Shown: one piece after another, positions 6,501 to 11,903 of the stretch
Layout: each line of letters starts with the position of its first letter
Numbering within the stretch: the first letter of the stretch is position 1
NCBI GenBank assembly: GCA_050290145.1
Contig: JBNKHC010000337.1
Location: 1-11,903 of the forward strand
DNA from: Pelagibius sp050290145
GTDB taxonomy: Bacteria; Pseudomonadota; Alphaproteobacteria; Kiloniellales; Kiloniellaceae
Reading direction: 5' to 3'
DNA length: 11,903 nucleotides
Notes under the pieces: generated by a model
The model's database searches: none
What the model was told of the DNA's origin: nothing
What the model saw: the letters and a program-made list of their open reading frames with translations, nothing else
Program-made: the position numbers and the translations under genes

Positions 6501-6941
6501 ATGAAGACCTGCAAGACGTGGTTGGGGCCGCTTGTCCTGGGTTTGCTGCTCCAGGGTGCCCTCGCCGCGCCCGCGGGGGCCGCCGATCCGCTTTTCGCGC
6601 ACGAGCAGCCGCGTTACCGCAGCGGCGCCGAGCTGCTGGAGGACTGCAACTCGACCGAGCCCGTGGCCCAGGCGCGCTGCGCCGGCTACGTCATGGCGGT
6701 GGCCGACATGCTGGGCGGCGCCTCGGCGCGCATCGACGGCCTGCAGGCCTGCCTCAAGGGCAACGAGACCCTGGAGGAACTGCTGCAGGTGGTGCGCCGG
6801 CACCTGGAGGCGAACCCGGCGCGCGCGGTCCTGAAGGGTGACGGCGCGGTGGCCTACGCCCTGTCGATCTACCGGCCCTGCGGGGAGTCCGACGCCACTT
6901 TCGAGGAACGGCTGCGGAAGGATCTCTCGCCGGAGCGCTGA
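6501..6941 (+). CDS. secreted Rap1a/Tai-family protein
   Basis: The protein has 146 residues. A signal peptide is clear: MKTCKTWLG, then a hydrophobic core (PLVLGLLLQGAL), with likely cleavage after APAGA near residue 27-28, so the mature protein is periplasmic. The mature part has the Rap1a/Tai pattern: LLEDC (C49), ARCAGYVMAVADML (C60), CLKG (C84), LLQVVRRHLEANPA, a helix through AVAYALSIYRPC (C127). Four cysteines fit two disulfides. The named members are immunity proteins against type VI secretion amidases in Serratia, but many relatives occur without such effectors, and none is visible here, so immunity is not implied. The start has an excellent ribosome site, AAAGGAGG at 6486-6493, 7 bases before the ATG. 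The last 73 bases overlap the end of the sodium channel gene on the other strand. Confidence 0.8.
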   Translation: MKTCKTWLGPLVLGLLLQGALAAPAGAADPLFAHEQPRYRSGAELLEDCNSTEPVAQARCAGYVMAVADMLGGASARIDGLQACLKGNETLEELLQVVRRHLEANPARAVLKGDGAVAYALSIYRPCGESDATFEERLRKDLSPER

Positions 6942-7804
6942 TCTTCCAGCAGGCTCCGGACGGCCCGCAGCTCTGCGCGCATCTCCTTCAGGTCGTCTTC
7001 CAGGCGCTGCGCGTCGCCGTGCGACTGCCGGCTGAACTCGGCGAGGGCCTGCTGGTTCTCCGCGTCGTGCTGGCTTTGCATGGCGTTGACAATGATGGCG
7101 ATGAAGAGGTTCAGCACGGCGAAGCTGGTGATCAGGATGAAGGGTACGAAGAAGGCCCAGGCCAGGGGATAGACCTCCATGACCGGACGCACGATGCCCA
7201 TCGACCAGCTCTCCAGGGTCATGATCTGGAACAGCGAGTAGGCCGAGGCGCCGATGCTGCCGAACCACTCCGGAAAGGCGGCGCCGAACAGCTTGGTCGC
7301 CATGACCGAGAAGACGTAATAGAGCAGCCCCAGCAGCGCGACGATGGAAGCCATGCCAGGGATCGCGCCCAGCAGCGCCTGCACCACCTTGCGCATCGAG
7401 GGGACCACGGAGACCAGGCGCAGCACCCGCAGCACGCGCAGCGCCCGCAGCACCGAGAAGGCGGCGGAGGCGGGCACCAGGCTGATGGCCACCACGGCGA
7501 AGTCGAAGAGGTTCCAGGGGTCGGCGAAGAAGCGACGACGGTAGGCCCAGAGCTTCAGCAGGATCTCGGCGGCGAAGACGGCGACGATGATGCGGTCGAG
7601 GGTGACCAGCAGGCCGCCGGCCGCCGCCATGGCGTCGGGCACGGTTTCCAGGCCCAGGATGCCGGCGTTGACGAGGATGAGGGCGGTGATGCTGCGCTGG
7701 AAGACGGCCGACTCGAGGAAGTTCTGCAGTCGCAGGCTCATCCCCCGGTCCTGCGGCTGCGCCGCTGCCGCCGTCGAATTCTCCGTCACGCCGTCACTCC
7801 TCAT
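6869..7804 (-). CDS. bacterial voltage-gated sodium channel (NavAb/NaChBac family)
   Basis: A 311-residue, six-helix inner-membrane channel subunit that should form tetramers. S1 covers about 37-55, S2 68-90, S3 97-112. S4 is a voltage sensor with arginine every third residue: R120, R123, R126, R129 (VLRALRVLRVLRL). S5 covers about 145-172. The pore loop has the filter TLESWSMG (196-203), the sodium-selective signature, flanked by FPEWFGSIG and IVRPVMEVYPLAWAFF, very close to NavAb as I remember it. S6 covers about 214-242, followed by a polar helix with heptad character (about 262-290, LEDDLKEMRAELRAVRSLLE) as expected for the tetramerising coiled coil. Alternative starts are GTG at 7789 (behind AGGAG) and ATG at 7741 (behind AGGA), which lines up with the NavAb N-terminus. 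The gene lies 49 bases after lysR on the same strand. It probably carries voltage-driven Na+ influx; the physiological role is inference. Confidence 0.96.
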   Translation of the reverse strand: MRSDGVTENSTAAAAQPQDRGMSLRLQNFLESAVFQRSITALILVNAGILGLETVPDAMAAAGGLLVTLDRIIVAVFAAEILLKLWAYRRRFFADPWNLFDFAVVAISLVPASAAFSVLRALRVLRVLRLVSVVPSMRKVVQALLGAIPGMASIVALLGLLYYVFSVMATKLFGAAFPEWFGSIGASAYSLFQIMTLESWSMGIVRPVMEVYPLAWAFFVPFILITSFAVLNLFIAIIVNAMQSQHDAENQQALAEFSRQSHGDAQRLEDDLKEMRAELRAVRSLLEDQRSGERSFRSRSSKVASDSPQGR

Positions 7805-7853
7805 CCCTGCGGTTGGCCGTTGCGGCTTTAAATGAGGCGAAGAGGCGCCGGCT

Positions 7854-8765
7854 TCAAGAAGCGGCGGCGGCCGGGCCGTCTCCCTCGAACAGCGCGCGTT
7901 GCCGGCGCAGCCTCTCGTACAGCAGGTCCAGCAGGGCGCGGATGCGCGCGCTGCGCTGCAGGTCCGGGTGGGTGAGCAGCCAGAGCTCGGTATCGAGCGC
8001 CGGCACCGGCTTGCCGACGCGCTGCAGTTCAGGGTCGCCGTCGCCCAGGAAGCAGGGCAGCAGCGCCAGGCCGAGCCCGGCGCGCGCGGCGCTGGCCTGG
8101 TTGAAGAGGGAGTTGGAGCGAAAGCCTATGTTGTGCCGGTCGACGTTGTCGGCGAGCCAGCGTGCCGCGGCCGGCGGGCCGGCGCCTTCCTCCCAGGCGA
8201 TCCAGCGCTGCGTGGCGAGTTCGTCTGTGCCCGGCGGCCTCCGGCCGGCGGCGGCGTAGACCGCGCTGGCCAGCCCGGCGATACGGCGCCCGGCCAGGGT
8301 CTCCGGCGGGCGGCGCGTGGGGCGCAGCGCCACATCGGCCTCGCGCCGGGTCAGGTTCAGCATGCGGTTGTCGACGATCAGCTCCACCGTGATGTCGGGA
8401 TAGCTTTCGCGGAAGCTGGCCAGGGCCGGCATGACCATGACCTCGGCGATATCGTCCGGCGCCGTCAGCCGCAAGGAGCCGGTGAGCCGCAGGTCGTGCC
8501 CGCTGAGCCGGCGCTCCAGCGCCTCCACCTCGGCCTCGACCCGCTCGGCGGTGCGCAGCAGGTCCTCGCCGGCGGTGGTGGTGACGTAGTTGCCGCCCTG
8601 GCGCTCGAAGAGGCGGGTGCCGAGCCGGCCCTCGATGGTGGCGAGGCGGCGGAACACCGTGGAGTGGTTGACCCTGAGGCGCCGGGCCGCGCCGGCCAGG
8701 GTGCCCTCGCGGGCGATGGCCAGCAGGGTGCGCAGGTCGCCGGTGATGTCGGGGGTCGGGCTCAT
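7854..8765 (-). CDS. LysR-family transcriptional regulator
   Basis: From the ATG at 8765 the protein has 303 residues, the usual LysR length. The winged helix-turn-helix is at about residues 9-66: LRTLLAIAREGTLAGAARRL, then VNHSTVFRRLATIEGRLGTR and LFERQGGNYVTTTAG. The effector-binding domain starts near 92 (LRLTGSLRLTAPDDIAEVMV) and runs to LPCFLGDGDPEL and the C-terminal helices. The frame is open further upstream to 8852, but those residues are not LysR-like and would run through the operator, so the 8765 start is preferred; a GGAG sits 11 bases before it. The gene is divergent from doxX and shares an intergenic dyad with it, so the regulator most likely controls doxX and the following glutathione transferase gene and represses itself. 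The inducer is unknown; quinones or electrophiles are a guess from the targets. Confidence 0.93.
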   Translation of the reverse strand: MSPTPDITGDLRTLLAIAREGTLAGAARRLRVNHSTVFRRLATIEGRLGTRLFERQGGNYVTTTAGEDLLRTAERVEAEVEALERRLSGHDLRLTGSLRLTAPDDIAEVMVMPALASFRESYPDITVELIVDNRMLNLTRREADVALRPTRRPPETLAGRRIAGLASAVYAAAGRRPPGTDELATQRWIAWEEGAGPPAAARWLADNVDRHNIGFRSNSLFNQASAARAGLGLALLPCFLGDGDPELQRVGKPVPALDTELWLLTHPDLQRSARIRALLDLLYERLRRQRALFEGDGPAAAAS

Positions 8766-8791
8766 GGGCGCTGGGCTCCGCGGAGGGGTGT

Positions 8792-8820
8792 TTGCATGAA
8801 TGCAATAGAATTTTGCATTC
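8792..8820. promoter_or_regulatory. LysR operator in the lysR-doxX divergent spacer
   Basis: TTGCAT (8792-8797) and ATGCAA (8800-8805) form a dyad that fits the LysR T-N11-A box (T8793, A8805). A third half-site creates a second dyad: GAATGCAA (8798-8805) against TTGCATTC (8813-8820), a perfect 8-bp inverted repeat around 7 bases. The cluster lies 27 bases from the lysR start and about 100 bases from the doxX start, as expected for a divergently controlled promoter. Confidence 0.72.
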
Positions 8821-8920
8821 TTTGCTGATCGACGTGCGCAAAAGCAAAACATATCTCTCTTCGCACCACAAGACGCCGCGATCCACCTCCAGCGGACGCC
8901 GCGCGAAGAGGAGAAGCATC

Positions 8921-9355
8921 ATGATCGATAGCAAGACCGCCCCTTACGCCGCCCTGGTCCTTCGGATCGCCCTGGGCGTCATGCTCCTGGCCCACGGCCT
9001 GGTGCTGAAGGTTTTCATTTTCACCGTTCCCGGCACCGTCGGCTTTTTCGAGTCCATCGGCCTGCCCGGCTCCTTCGCCTACCTGACCATCCTGGCCGAG
9101 GTCGCCGGCGGCATCGCCCTCATCCTCGGCATCCAGGTGCGCCTCGTCGCGCTCGGCGTGCTGCCGGTGCTGATCGGCGCCCTCTGGTTCCACGCCGGCA
9201 ACGGCTGGGTCTTTTCCAACGAGGGCGGCGGCTGGGAGTACCCGCTGTTCCTGATCGTCGCCACCGCCGTGCAGGCCCTGCTGGGCGCCGGCGCCTACGC
9301 CGTGAACCTGCCGCTGACGTCGGCCCAGCGGGCGGCCCAGAAGGCCGCTGCCTGA
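8921..9355 (+). CDS. DoxX-family inner-membrane protein
   Basis: A 144-residue membrane protein with four predicted helices at about 8-28, 52-72, 74-92 and 107-127. DoxX-family marks are the ALGVMLLAHGLVLK first helix, GTVGFFESIGLPG after it, LAEVAGGIALILG in the second, and the NEGGGWEYPLFL entry to the fourth. DoxX proteins take part in redox and thiol-stress responses and often sit beside glutathione transferases or quinone reductases; the exact reaction is not settled. The frame is open further upstream through the operator, but the ATG at 8921 has a good ribosome site (GAGGAG at 8908-8913, 7 bases away) and starts right before the first helix. It is divergent from lysR and 180 bases upstream of the transferase gene, so the three probably form one regulated module. 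Confidence 0.92.
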   Translation: MIDSKTAPYAALVLRIALGVMLLAHGLVLKVFIFTVPGTVGFFESIGLPGSFAYLTILAEVAGGIALILGIQVRLVALGVLPVLIGALWFHAGNGWVFSNEGGGWEYPLFLIVATAVQALLGAGAYAVNLPLTSAQRAAQKAAA

Positions 9356-9378
9356 CCGGCGGTACCCGGGGTCCCTGA

Positions 9379-9406
9379 TCCCGCGCGGGGAAACCTCCGC
9401 GCGGGA
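9379..9406 (+). terminator. hairpin after doxX
   Basis: TCCCGCGCGG (9379-9388) and CCGCGCGGGA (9397-9406) form a perfect 10-pair stem around GGAAACCT, starting 24 bases after the doxX stop. A second stem, CCCCAG (9411-9416) with CTGGGG (9425-9430), follows at once. Neither has a T-run, so they may slow or partly end transcription between doxX and the transferase gene, or protect the doxX message. Confidence 0.5.
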
Positions 9407-9446
9407 GAGCCCCCAGCGGCACACCTGGGGCCGCGTGCCGCCCGGG

Positions 9447-9527
9447 TCCCTTCAAGAGGAAGCCCTGCCCCCCAGCGGATCCTTCCTCTTTCCGCGGCGG
9501 CGCGCGGCCCTCTTTCTTGAGGGAGGA
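9447..9527 (+). promoter_or_regulatory. structured leader with competing pairings before the glutathione transferase gene
   Basis: The segment 9447-9462 can pair in two exclusive ways: AAGAGGAAG (9454-9462) with CTTCCTCTT (9482-9490), or TCCCTTCAAGA (9447-9457, one bulged T) with TCTTGAGGGA (9515-9524). The latter contains part of the ribosome site GGGAGGA (9521-9527). A local hairpin CCCTC (9508-9512) with GAGGG (9519-9523) competes for the same bases. This geometry could control translation of the transferase, but function is inference. Confidence 0.35.
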
Positions 9528-9535
9528 CCAAAACA

Positions 9536-10510
9536 ATGAAAGCCCTGATCCACGGCGTCTGGCATTCCCCGGTCGAGGACCGCGCCGCCTACGACGCGGC
9601 GCGCGCCGCCCAGCCCGAGAACCTCTTCCGGCGGTGGGTCAACGCCGATCCGGCGGCGGCCTTTCCCGCCCGGGCCGGGCGCTATCACCTCTACGTCTCC
9701 TACGCCTGCCCTTTCGCCCACCGCACCATCCTCTACCGGGCGCTGCTCGGCCTGGAAGAGGTGCTGCCGATGTGGGTGGCCCACCCGCGCTGGAGCGGCC
9801 CCGACGGCTGGACCTTCACGCCTGACCCCGTCTTCCCCGAAGTGACGGAGGACGGCGAGAACGGTGTCGGCGCGCTGTGGCAGCTCTACCGGCAGGCGGC
9901 ACCGGATTTCACCGGCAAGGTGACGGTGCCGGTGCTGTGGGACAGCGAGACCAGAACCATCGTCAGCACCGAGTCCGCCGACATCATGCGCATGCTGGAC
10001 CTCGGCTTCGCCGGCCTGCGCGACCCAAGTTCAAAGGAGGGCGACACGACCTTCTATCCGGCGCGCCTGCGCGACGACATCGACGCCCTGGGCGGCTTCA
10101 TCCGCCGCAAGGTGAACGGCGGCGTCTACAAGGCGGGCTTCGCCGCCGAGCAGGAATCATTCGATGCCGCGGTCGCGGAGTTCTTTGCCGCCCTCGACCA
10201 CCTGGAAGGACTGCTCGACGACGGCCGGCCCTACCTGCTCGGCAAGTGCGCCACCGAGGCCGACTGGCTGCTGTTCCCGACACTGGTACGCCTGGATGCG
10301 GTCTACGCGGGCGCCCTGAAGGTGAACCTGAAACGCCTGTCGGACTATCCGAAGCTGCAGGCGCACACGCAGCGTCTCTACGACTGGCCCGGCGTCGCCG
10401 CGACGGTGAAGCTGAACCACGTGAAGCGCCACTACTACGACGACCTGGGCGTGACCAACCTCTCGCTGATCCCGCCGGGCCCCAAGACGCCCTTTGAGGC
10501 GGCGGCCTAG
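9536..10510 (+). CDS. glutathione S-transferase, glutathionyl-hydroquinone reductase type (YqjG/PcpF-like)
   Basis: A cytoplasmic 324-residue enzyme, the length of Xi-class transferases, not of ordinary 200-residue ones. These reduce glutathionyl-hydroquinones to free hydroquinones using glutathione. The thioredoxin-fold part starts with YVSYACPFAHRT; C58 is the catalytic cysteine, and the motif is CPFA where the family usually has CPWA. VPVLWD (131-136) gives the cis-proline, and STESADIMRML (144-154) the glutathione-binding ES pair. The helical domain has the family mark NGGVYKAGFA (Y198) and EADWLLFPTLVRLDAVY. The ATG has a good ribosome site, GGGAGGA at 9521-9527, 8 bases away. It follows doxX and the divergent lysR, so a quinone or electrophile detoxification role fits. 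Two hairpins follow the stop. The subfamily call is confident. Confidence 0.94.
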   Translation: MKALIHGVWHSPVEDRAAYDAARAAQPENLFRRWVNADPAAAFPARAGRYHLYVSYACPFAHRTILYRALLGLEEVLPMWVAHPRWSGPDGWTFTPDPVFPEVTEDGENGVGALWQLYRQAAPDFTGKVTVPVLWDSETRTIVSTESADIMRMLDLGFAGLRDPSSKEGDTTFYPARLRDDIDALGGFIRRKVNGGVYKAGFAAEQESFDAAVAEFFAALDHLEGLLDDGRPYLLGKCATEADWLLFPTLVRLDAVYAGALKVNLKRLSDYPKLQAHTQRLYDWPGVAATVKLNHVKRHYYDDLGVTNLSLIPPGPKTPFEAAA

Positions 10511-10513
10511 ATC

Positions 10514-10549
10514 GATCCTCGACCAAGTGGATCCACCTGACCGAGGATC
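10514..10549 (+). terminator. first hairpin after the transferase gene
   Basis: GATCCTCG (10514-10521) pairs with CGAGGATC (10542-10549), and the interior holds the 10-base palindrome GTGGATCCAC (10527-10536). It begins 4 bases after the stop codon. No T-run follows directly (CACTTAATCTAT). Confidence 0.45.
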
Positions 10550-10580
10550 ACTTAATCTATCTCACAAAGGTTAGAGCAAC

Positions 10581-10608
10581 CGACCCGCGTCCGCCTGGAC
10601 GCGGGTCG
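10581..10608. terminator. strong hairpin between the converging transferase and exonuclease genes
   Basis: CGACCCGCGTCC (10581-10592) and GGACGCGGGTCG (10597-10608) form a perfect 12-pair stem with a GCCT loop. It lies between two convergent genes and would fold on either strand, so it probably serves as a two-way transcript end even though T-rich tails are weak (ATCTAG on plus, GTTGCTC on minus). Confidence 0.65.
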
Positions 10609-10684
10609 ATCTAGCAGCAGAGCGCACACGACAGAGCTGTGCAGATCCACGACACCGCAATCAGCCATAGGGAAACGCGGTTGG

Positions 10685-11308
10685 TCAGTTCGTCGCAATT
10701 CGATCGAACGCGTCTGGTTGCAGCTTTCCCGTCTTCAGCAAGTGTTGCAGGGCGCATGCCAGTGAGAGAGCGTCGTCGAGCGCGTCATGCTGCTGCAAAG
10801 GGGGGTGCTCGACACCATAGTAGTCGGCCAGCTTGCTGCTGGGCGTCTTGACAATATCCTCTGCTGGCATCCCCGCCGCTAGCACAAGTCTGACCGCATT
10901 GTCGAAACGTTCGACAGGAATGGGCGGCTGAACGCCCGCAACGTAGCAACTGATAGCGACCATGTTCAGCTCGTCCTTCCCCCAGGACCAGAAACATGCG
11001 CCTTCTGAGAAGCGATCGACCTGCGCAAGGGCGTCCCGCAAAGCCATGCCCTCGGCCTGTATCTTCTCTTCGCTGATACCGGTCAGAGAGGTGAAGAAGG
11101 GATCGATCGCACAGTTGTTGCCAAGACGGTCTGTGGGCTGAACGTAAGCCTTGAACCTATCCAGGAGGGGAAAATCACCTTCCAGCCCAAGTTTCACGGC
11201 GCCGATCTGCGCAACGACCGGATCGGGGTCGTAGGCTGCGCACCAGAACCTATTTTGTGAACCTTGGACACAAAGGAATTCGCAGTCGAATACGATAGCG
11301 ACGTTCAT
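10685..11308 (-). CDS. DEDDh-type 3'-5' exonuclease (RNase T/DnaQ superfamily)
   Basis: A 207-residue exonuclease of the DnaQ-like fold. Motif ExoI is VFDCEF with D8 and E10; ExoII is FWSWGKDELNM with D112, the tryptophan-glycine form seen in ERI-1/KapD-like RNases; ExoIII is QHDALDDALSLA with H174 and D179. All five catalytic residues are present, so it should cut RNA or DNA from the 3' end with two metal ions. It stands alone, without a polymerase domain. The ATG at 11308 has a good ribosome site, GGGAGG, 8 bases away. Codon third positions are clearly less GC-rich than in the neighbours (many codons such as TTT, GAT, GTA, AAA), which suggests later acquisition. It lies between ftsY (same strand, 142 bases upstream) and the convergent transferase gene. 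The substrate and role are unknown. Confidence 0.88.
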   Translation of the reverse strand: MNVAIVFDCEFLCVQGSQNRFWCAAYDPDPVVAQIGAVKLGLEGDFPLLDRFKAYVQPTDRLGNNCAIDPFFTSLTGISEEKIQAEGMALRDALAQVDRFSEGACFWSWGKDELNMVAISCYVAGVQPPIPVERFDNAVRLVLAAGMPAEDIVKTPSSKLADYYGVEHPPLQQHDALDDALSLACALQHLLKTGKLQPDAFDRIATN

Positions 11309-11421
11309 GACCGGCGCCTCCCAGAAACGGCTTCACGCTTGATCTGCATAACCACGCGGGGCGAGATCTTTGCGACAAGGTTGAAGGTCTGCAAGAGGTC
11401 AATTGCGACCGTGCAACGAGC

Positions 11422-11439
11422 GCCGGCTGTTTCGCCGGC
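11422..11439 (-). terminator. hairpin after ftsY
   Basis: GCCGGC at 11422-11427 and 11434-11439 form a six-pair stem with a six-base loop, starting 11 bases beyond the ftsY stop on the minus strand and flanked by GAG/CTC that can extend it with a bulge. No clear T-run follows, so its strength as a terminator is uncertain. Confidence 0.4.
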
Positions 11440-11450
11440 TCCAGCCGCAA

Positions 11451-11903
11451 CTAGTTCTTTTCGTCGAGCCCGACCAGCGCGCGGGCGAAGTCGCGGGCGG
11501 CGAAGGGGCGGAAGTCCTCGGCGCCTTCGCCGACGCCGATCACGTGGACCGGCAGGCCGAACTTCTCGGCCAGGGCGACCAGCACGCCGCCGCGCGCCGA
11601 GCCGTCCAGCTTGGTGACCACCAGGCCGGTGACCTCGACCAGCTCCTTGAAGGTGCCGACCTGGGTCAGCGCGTTCTGGCCGGTGGTCGCGTCGAGCACC
11701 AGCACCACGTGGTGCGGCGCCTCGGGCTCGACCTTCTTGATGACGCGGGAGACCTTCTGCAGCTCGGCCATGAGCTCGGCCCTGTTGTGCAGGCGCCCGG
11801 CGGTGTCGATCAGCAGCACGTCGTCGCCGGCGGCCTTGGCCTGCTCCACCGCCTCGAAGGCGAGGCCCGCCGCATCGGCGCCCTGCTTGCCGGCGACCAC
11901 GGC
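11451..11903 (-). CDS. ftsY: signal recognition particle receptor FtsY, C-terminal GTPase part (5' end outside window)
   Basis: The frame enters from the right edge and ends with TAG at 11451, giving the last 150 residues. FtsY is the membrane-associated SRP receptor GTPase that delivers ribosomes to SecYEG together with Ffh. Visible NG-domain motifs are GADAAGLAFEAVEQAK, the G3 motif DTAGRLHN (from 11807), LVLDATTGQNA, the G4 motif TKLDGSARGG (from 11615) and the G5/closing loop GVGEGAEDFRPF (from 11537). The last motif distinguishes FtsY from Ffh, as does the lack of an M domain before the end, DEKN. The N-terminal acidic domain and the P-loop lie outside the window. A hairpin follows the stop. 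Confidence 0.97.
   Translation of the reverse strand, partial: AVVAGKQGADAAGLAFEAVEQAKAAGDDVLLIDTAGRLHNRAELMAELQKVSRVIKKVEPEAPHHVVLVLDATTGQNALTQVGTFKELVEVTGLVVTKLDGSARGGVLVALAEKFGLPVHVIGVGEGAEDFRPFAARDFARALVGLDEKN

Noticed and set aside
5643..7268. A 541-residue minus-strand frame across the Nudix and Rap1a genes
   Set aside because: It is antisense to two genes with clear motifs and overlaps the sodium channel gene in another frame; the translation is Arg-rich and shows no family.
7019..7831. A 270-residue plus-strand frame opposite the sodium channel gene
   Set aside because: It is a His/Gln/Asp-rich shadow; the channel reading is certain.
8766..8852. Extended N-terminus of the LysR protein
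   Set aside because: The added residues (MFCFCARRSAKNAKFY...) precede the normal LysR start, would be translated from the operator itself, and do not resemble family members.
11250..11450. A 66-residue minus-strand frame between ftsY and the exonuclease gene
   Set aside because: No ribosome site, Arg/Ser/Pro-rich, overlaps the exonuclease start in another frame, and runs through the ftsY terminator hairpin.
1..11903. CRISPR arrays, tRNA or rRNA genes, insertion sequence ends, integrase or phage genes
   Set aside because: I saw no regularly spaced repeats, cloverleaf-like segments with conserved T-loop, transposase motifs or target duplications; low-GC 10511-11450 lacks any mobility gene.

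Overview
The window is high-GC DNA with a very strong preference for G or C at third codon positions. It most likely comes from an alphaproteobacterium of the Rhodospirillales/Kiloniellales type. The DUF2336 protein paired with a PAS histidine kinase, the one-knuckle Nudix protein and the overall codon style point that way; this is inference from family distribution, because no rRNA or other phylogenetic marker beyond the ftsY fragment is present.

Left part (1-5000, all on the minus strand): a JmjC/cupin-type Fe(II)/2-oxoglutarate oxygenase cut by the window edge, then an azlC-azlD branched-chain amino acid exporter pair with overlapping genes, then a two-gene signalling unit: a DUF2336 helical-repeat protein followed 9 bases later by a soluble double-PAS histidine kinase. 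No response regulator is encoded nearby. A regulatory stretch of about 540 bases (4991-5527) lies upstream. It holds a good minus-strand promoter (TTCACA-17-TACTAT), back-to-back AT-rich promoter signals, an 8-bp inverted repeat and a strong hairpin.

Middle (5528-6941, plus strand): a small Ala/Gly-rich hypothetical protein, a Nudix hydrolase and a secreted Rap1a/Tai-family protein. The Rap1a/Tai gene runs tail to tail, with a 73-base overlap, into a complete bacterial voltage-gated sodium channel gene (NavAb/NaChBac family) on the minus strand.

Right-centre (7854-10510): a LysR regulator (minus) diverges from a DoxX membrane protein and a glutathionyl-hydroquinone-reductase-type glutathione transferase (plus). 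The shared spacer carries a textbook T-N11-A LysR operator with a third half-site. The gene pair plausibly forms a quinone or electrophile stress module. The space between doxX and the transferase gene is packed with hairpins and has mutually exclusive pairings around the ribosome binding site.

Right end (10511-11903): two strong hairpins, a DEDDh 3'-5' exonuclease gene with clearly lower GC than its neighbours (a likely late arrival), and the C-terminal GTPase part of ftsY running off the edge. There are no rRNA or tRNA genes, CRISPR arrays, insertion sequences or phage genes that I can recognise. I found no convincing new multi-gene defence system; the best leads are the hairpin-rich leader of the transferase gene, the promoter region of the DUF2336 operon and the overlapping sodium channel gene.
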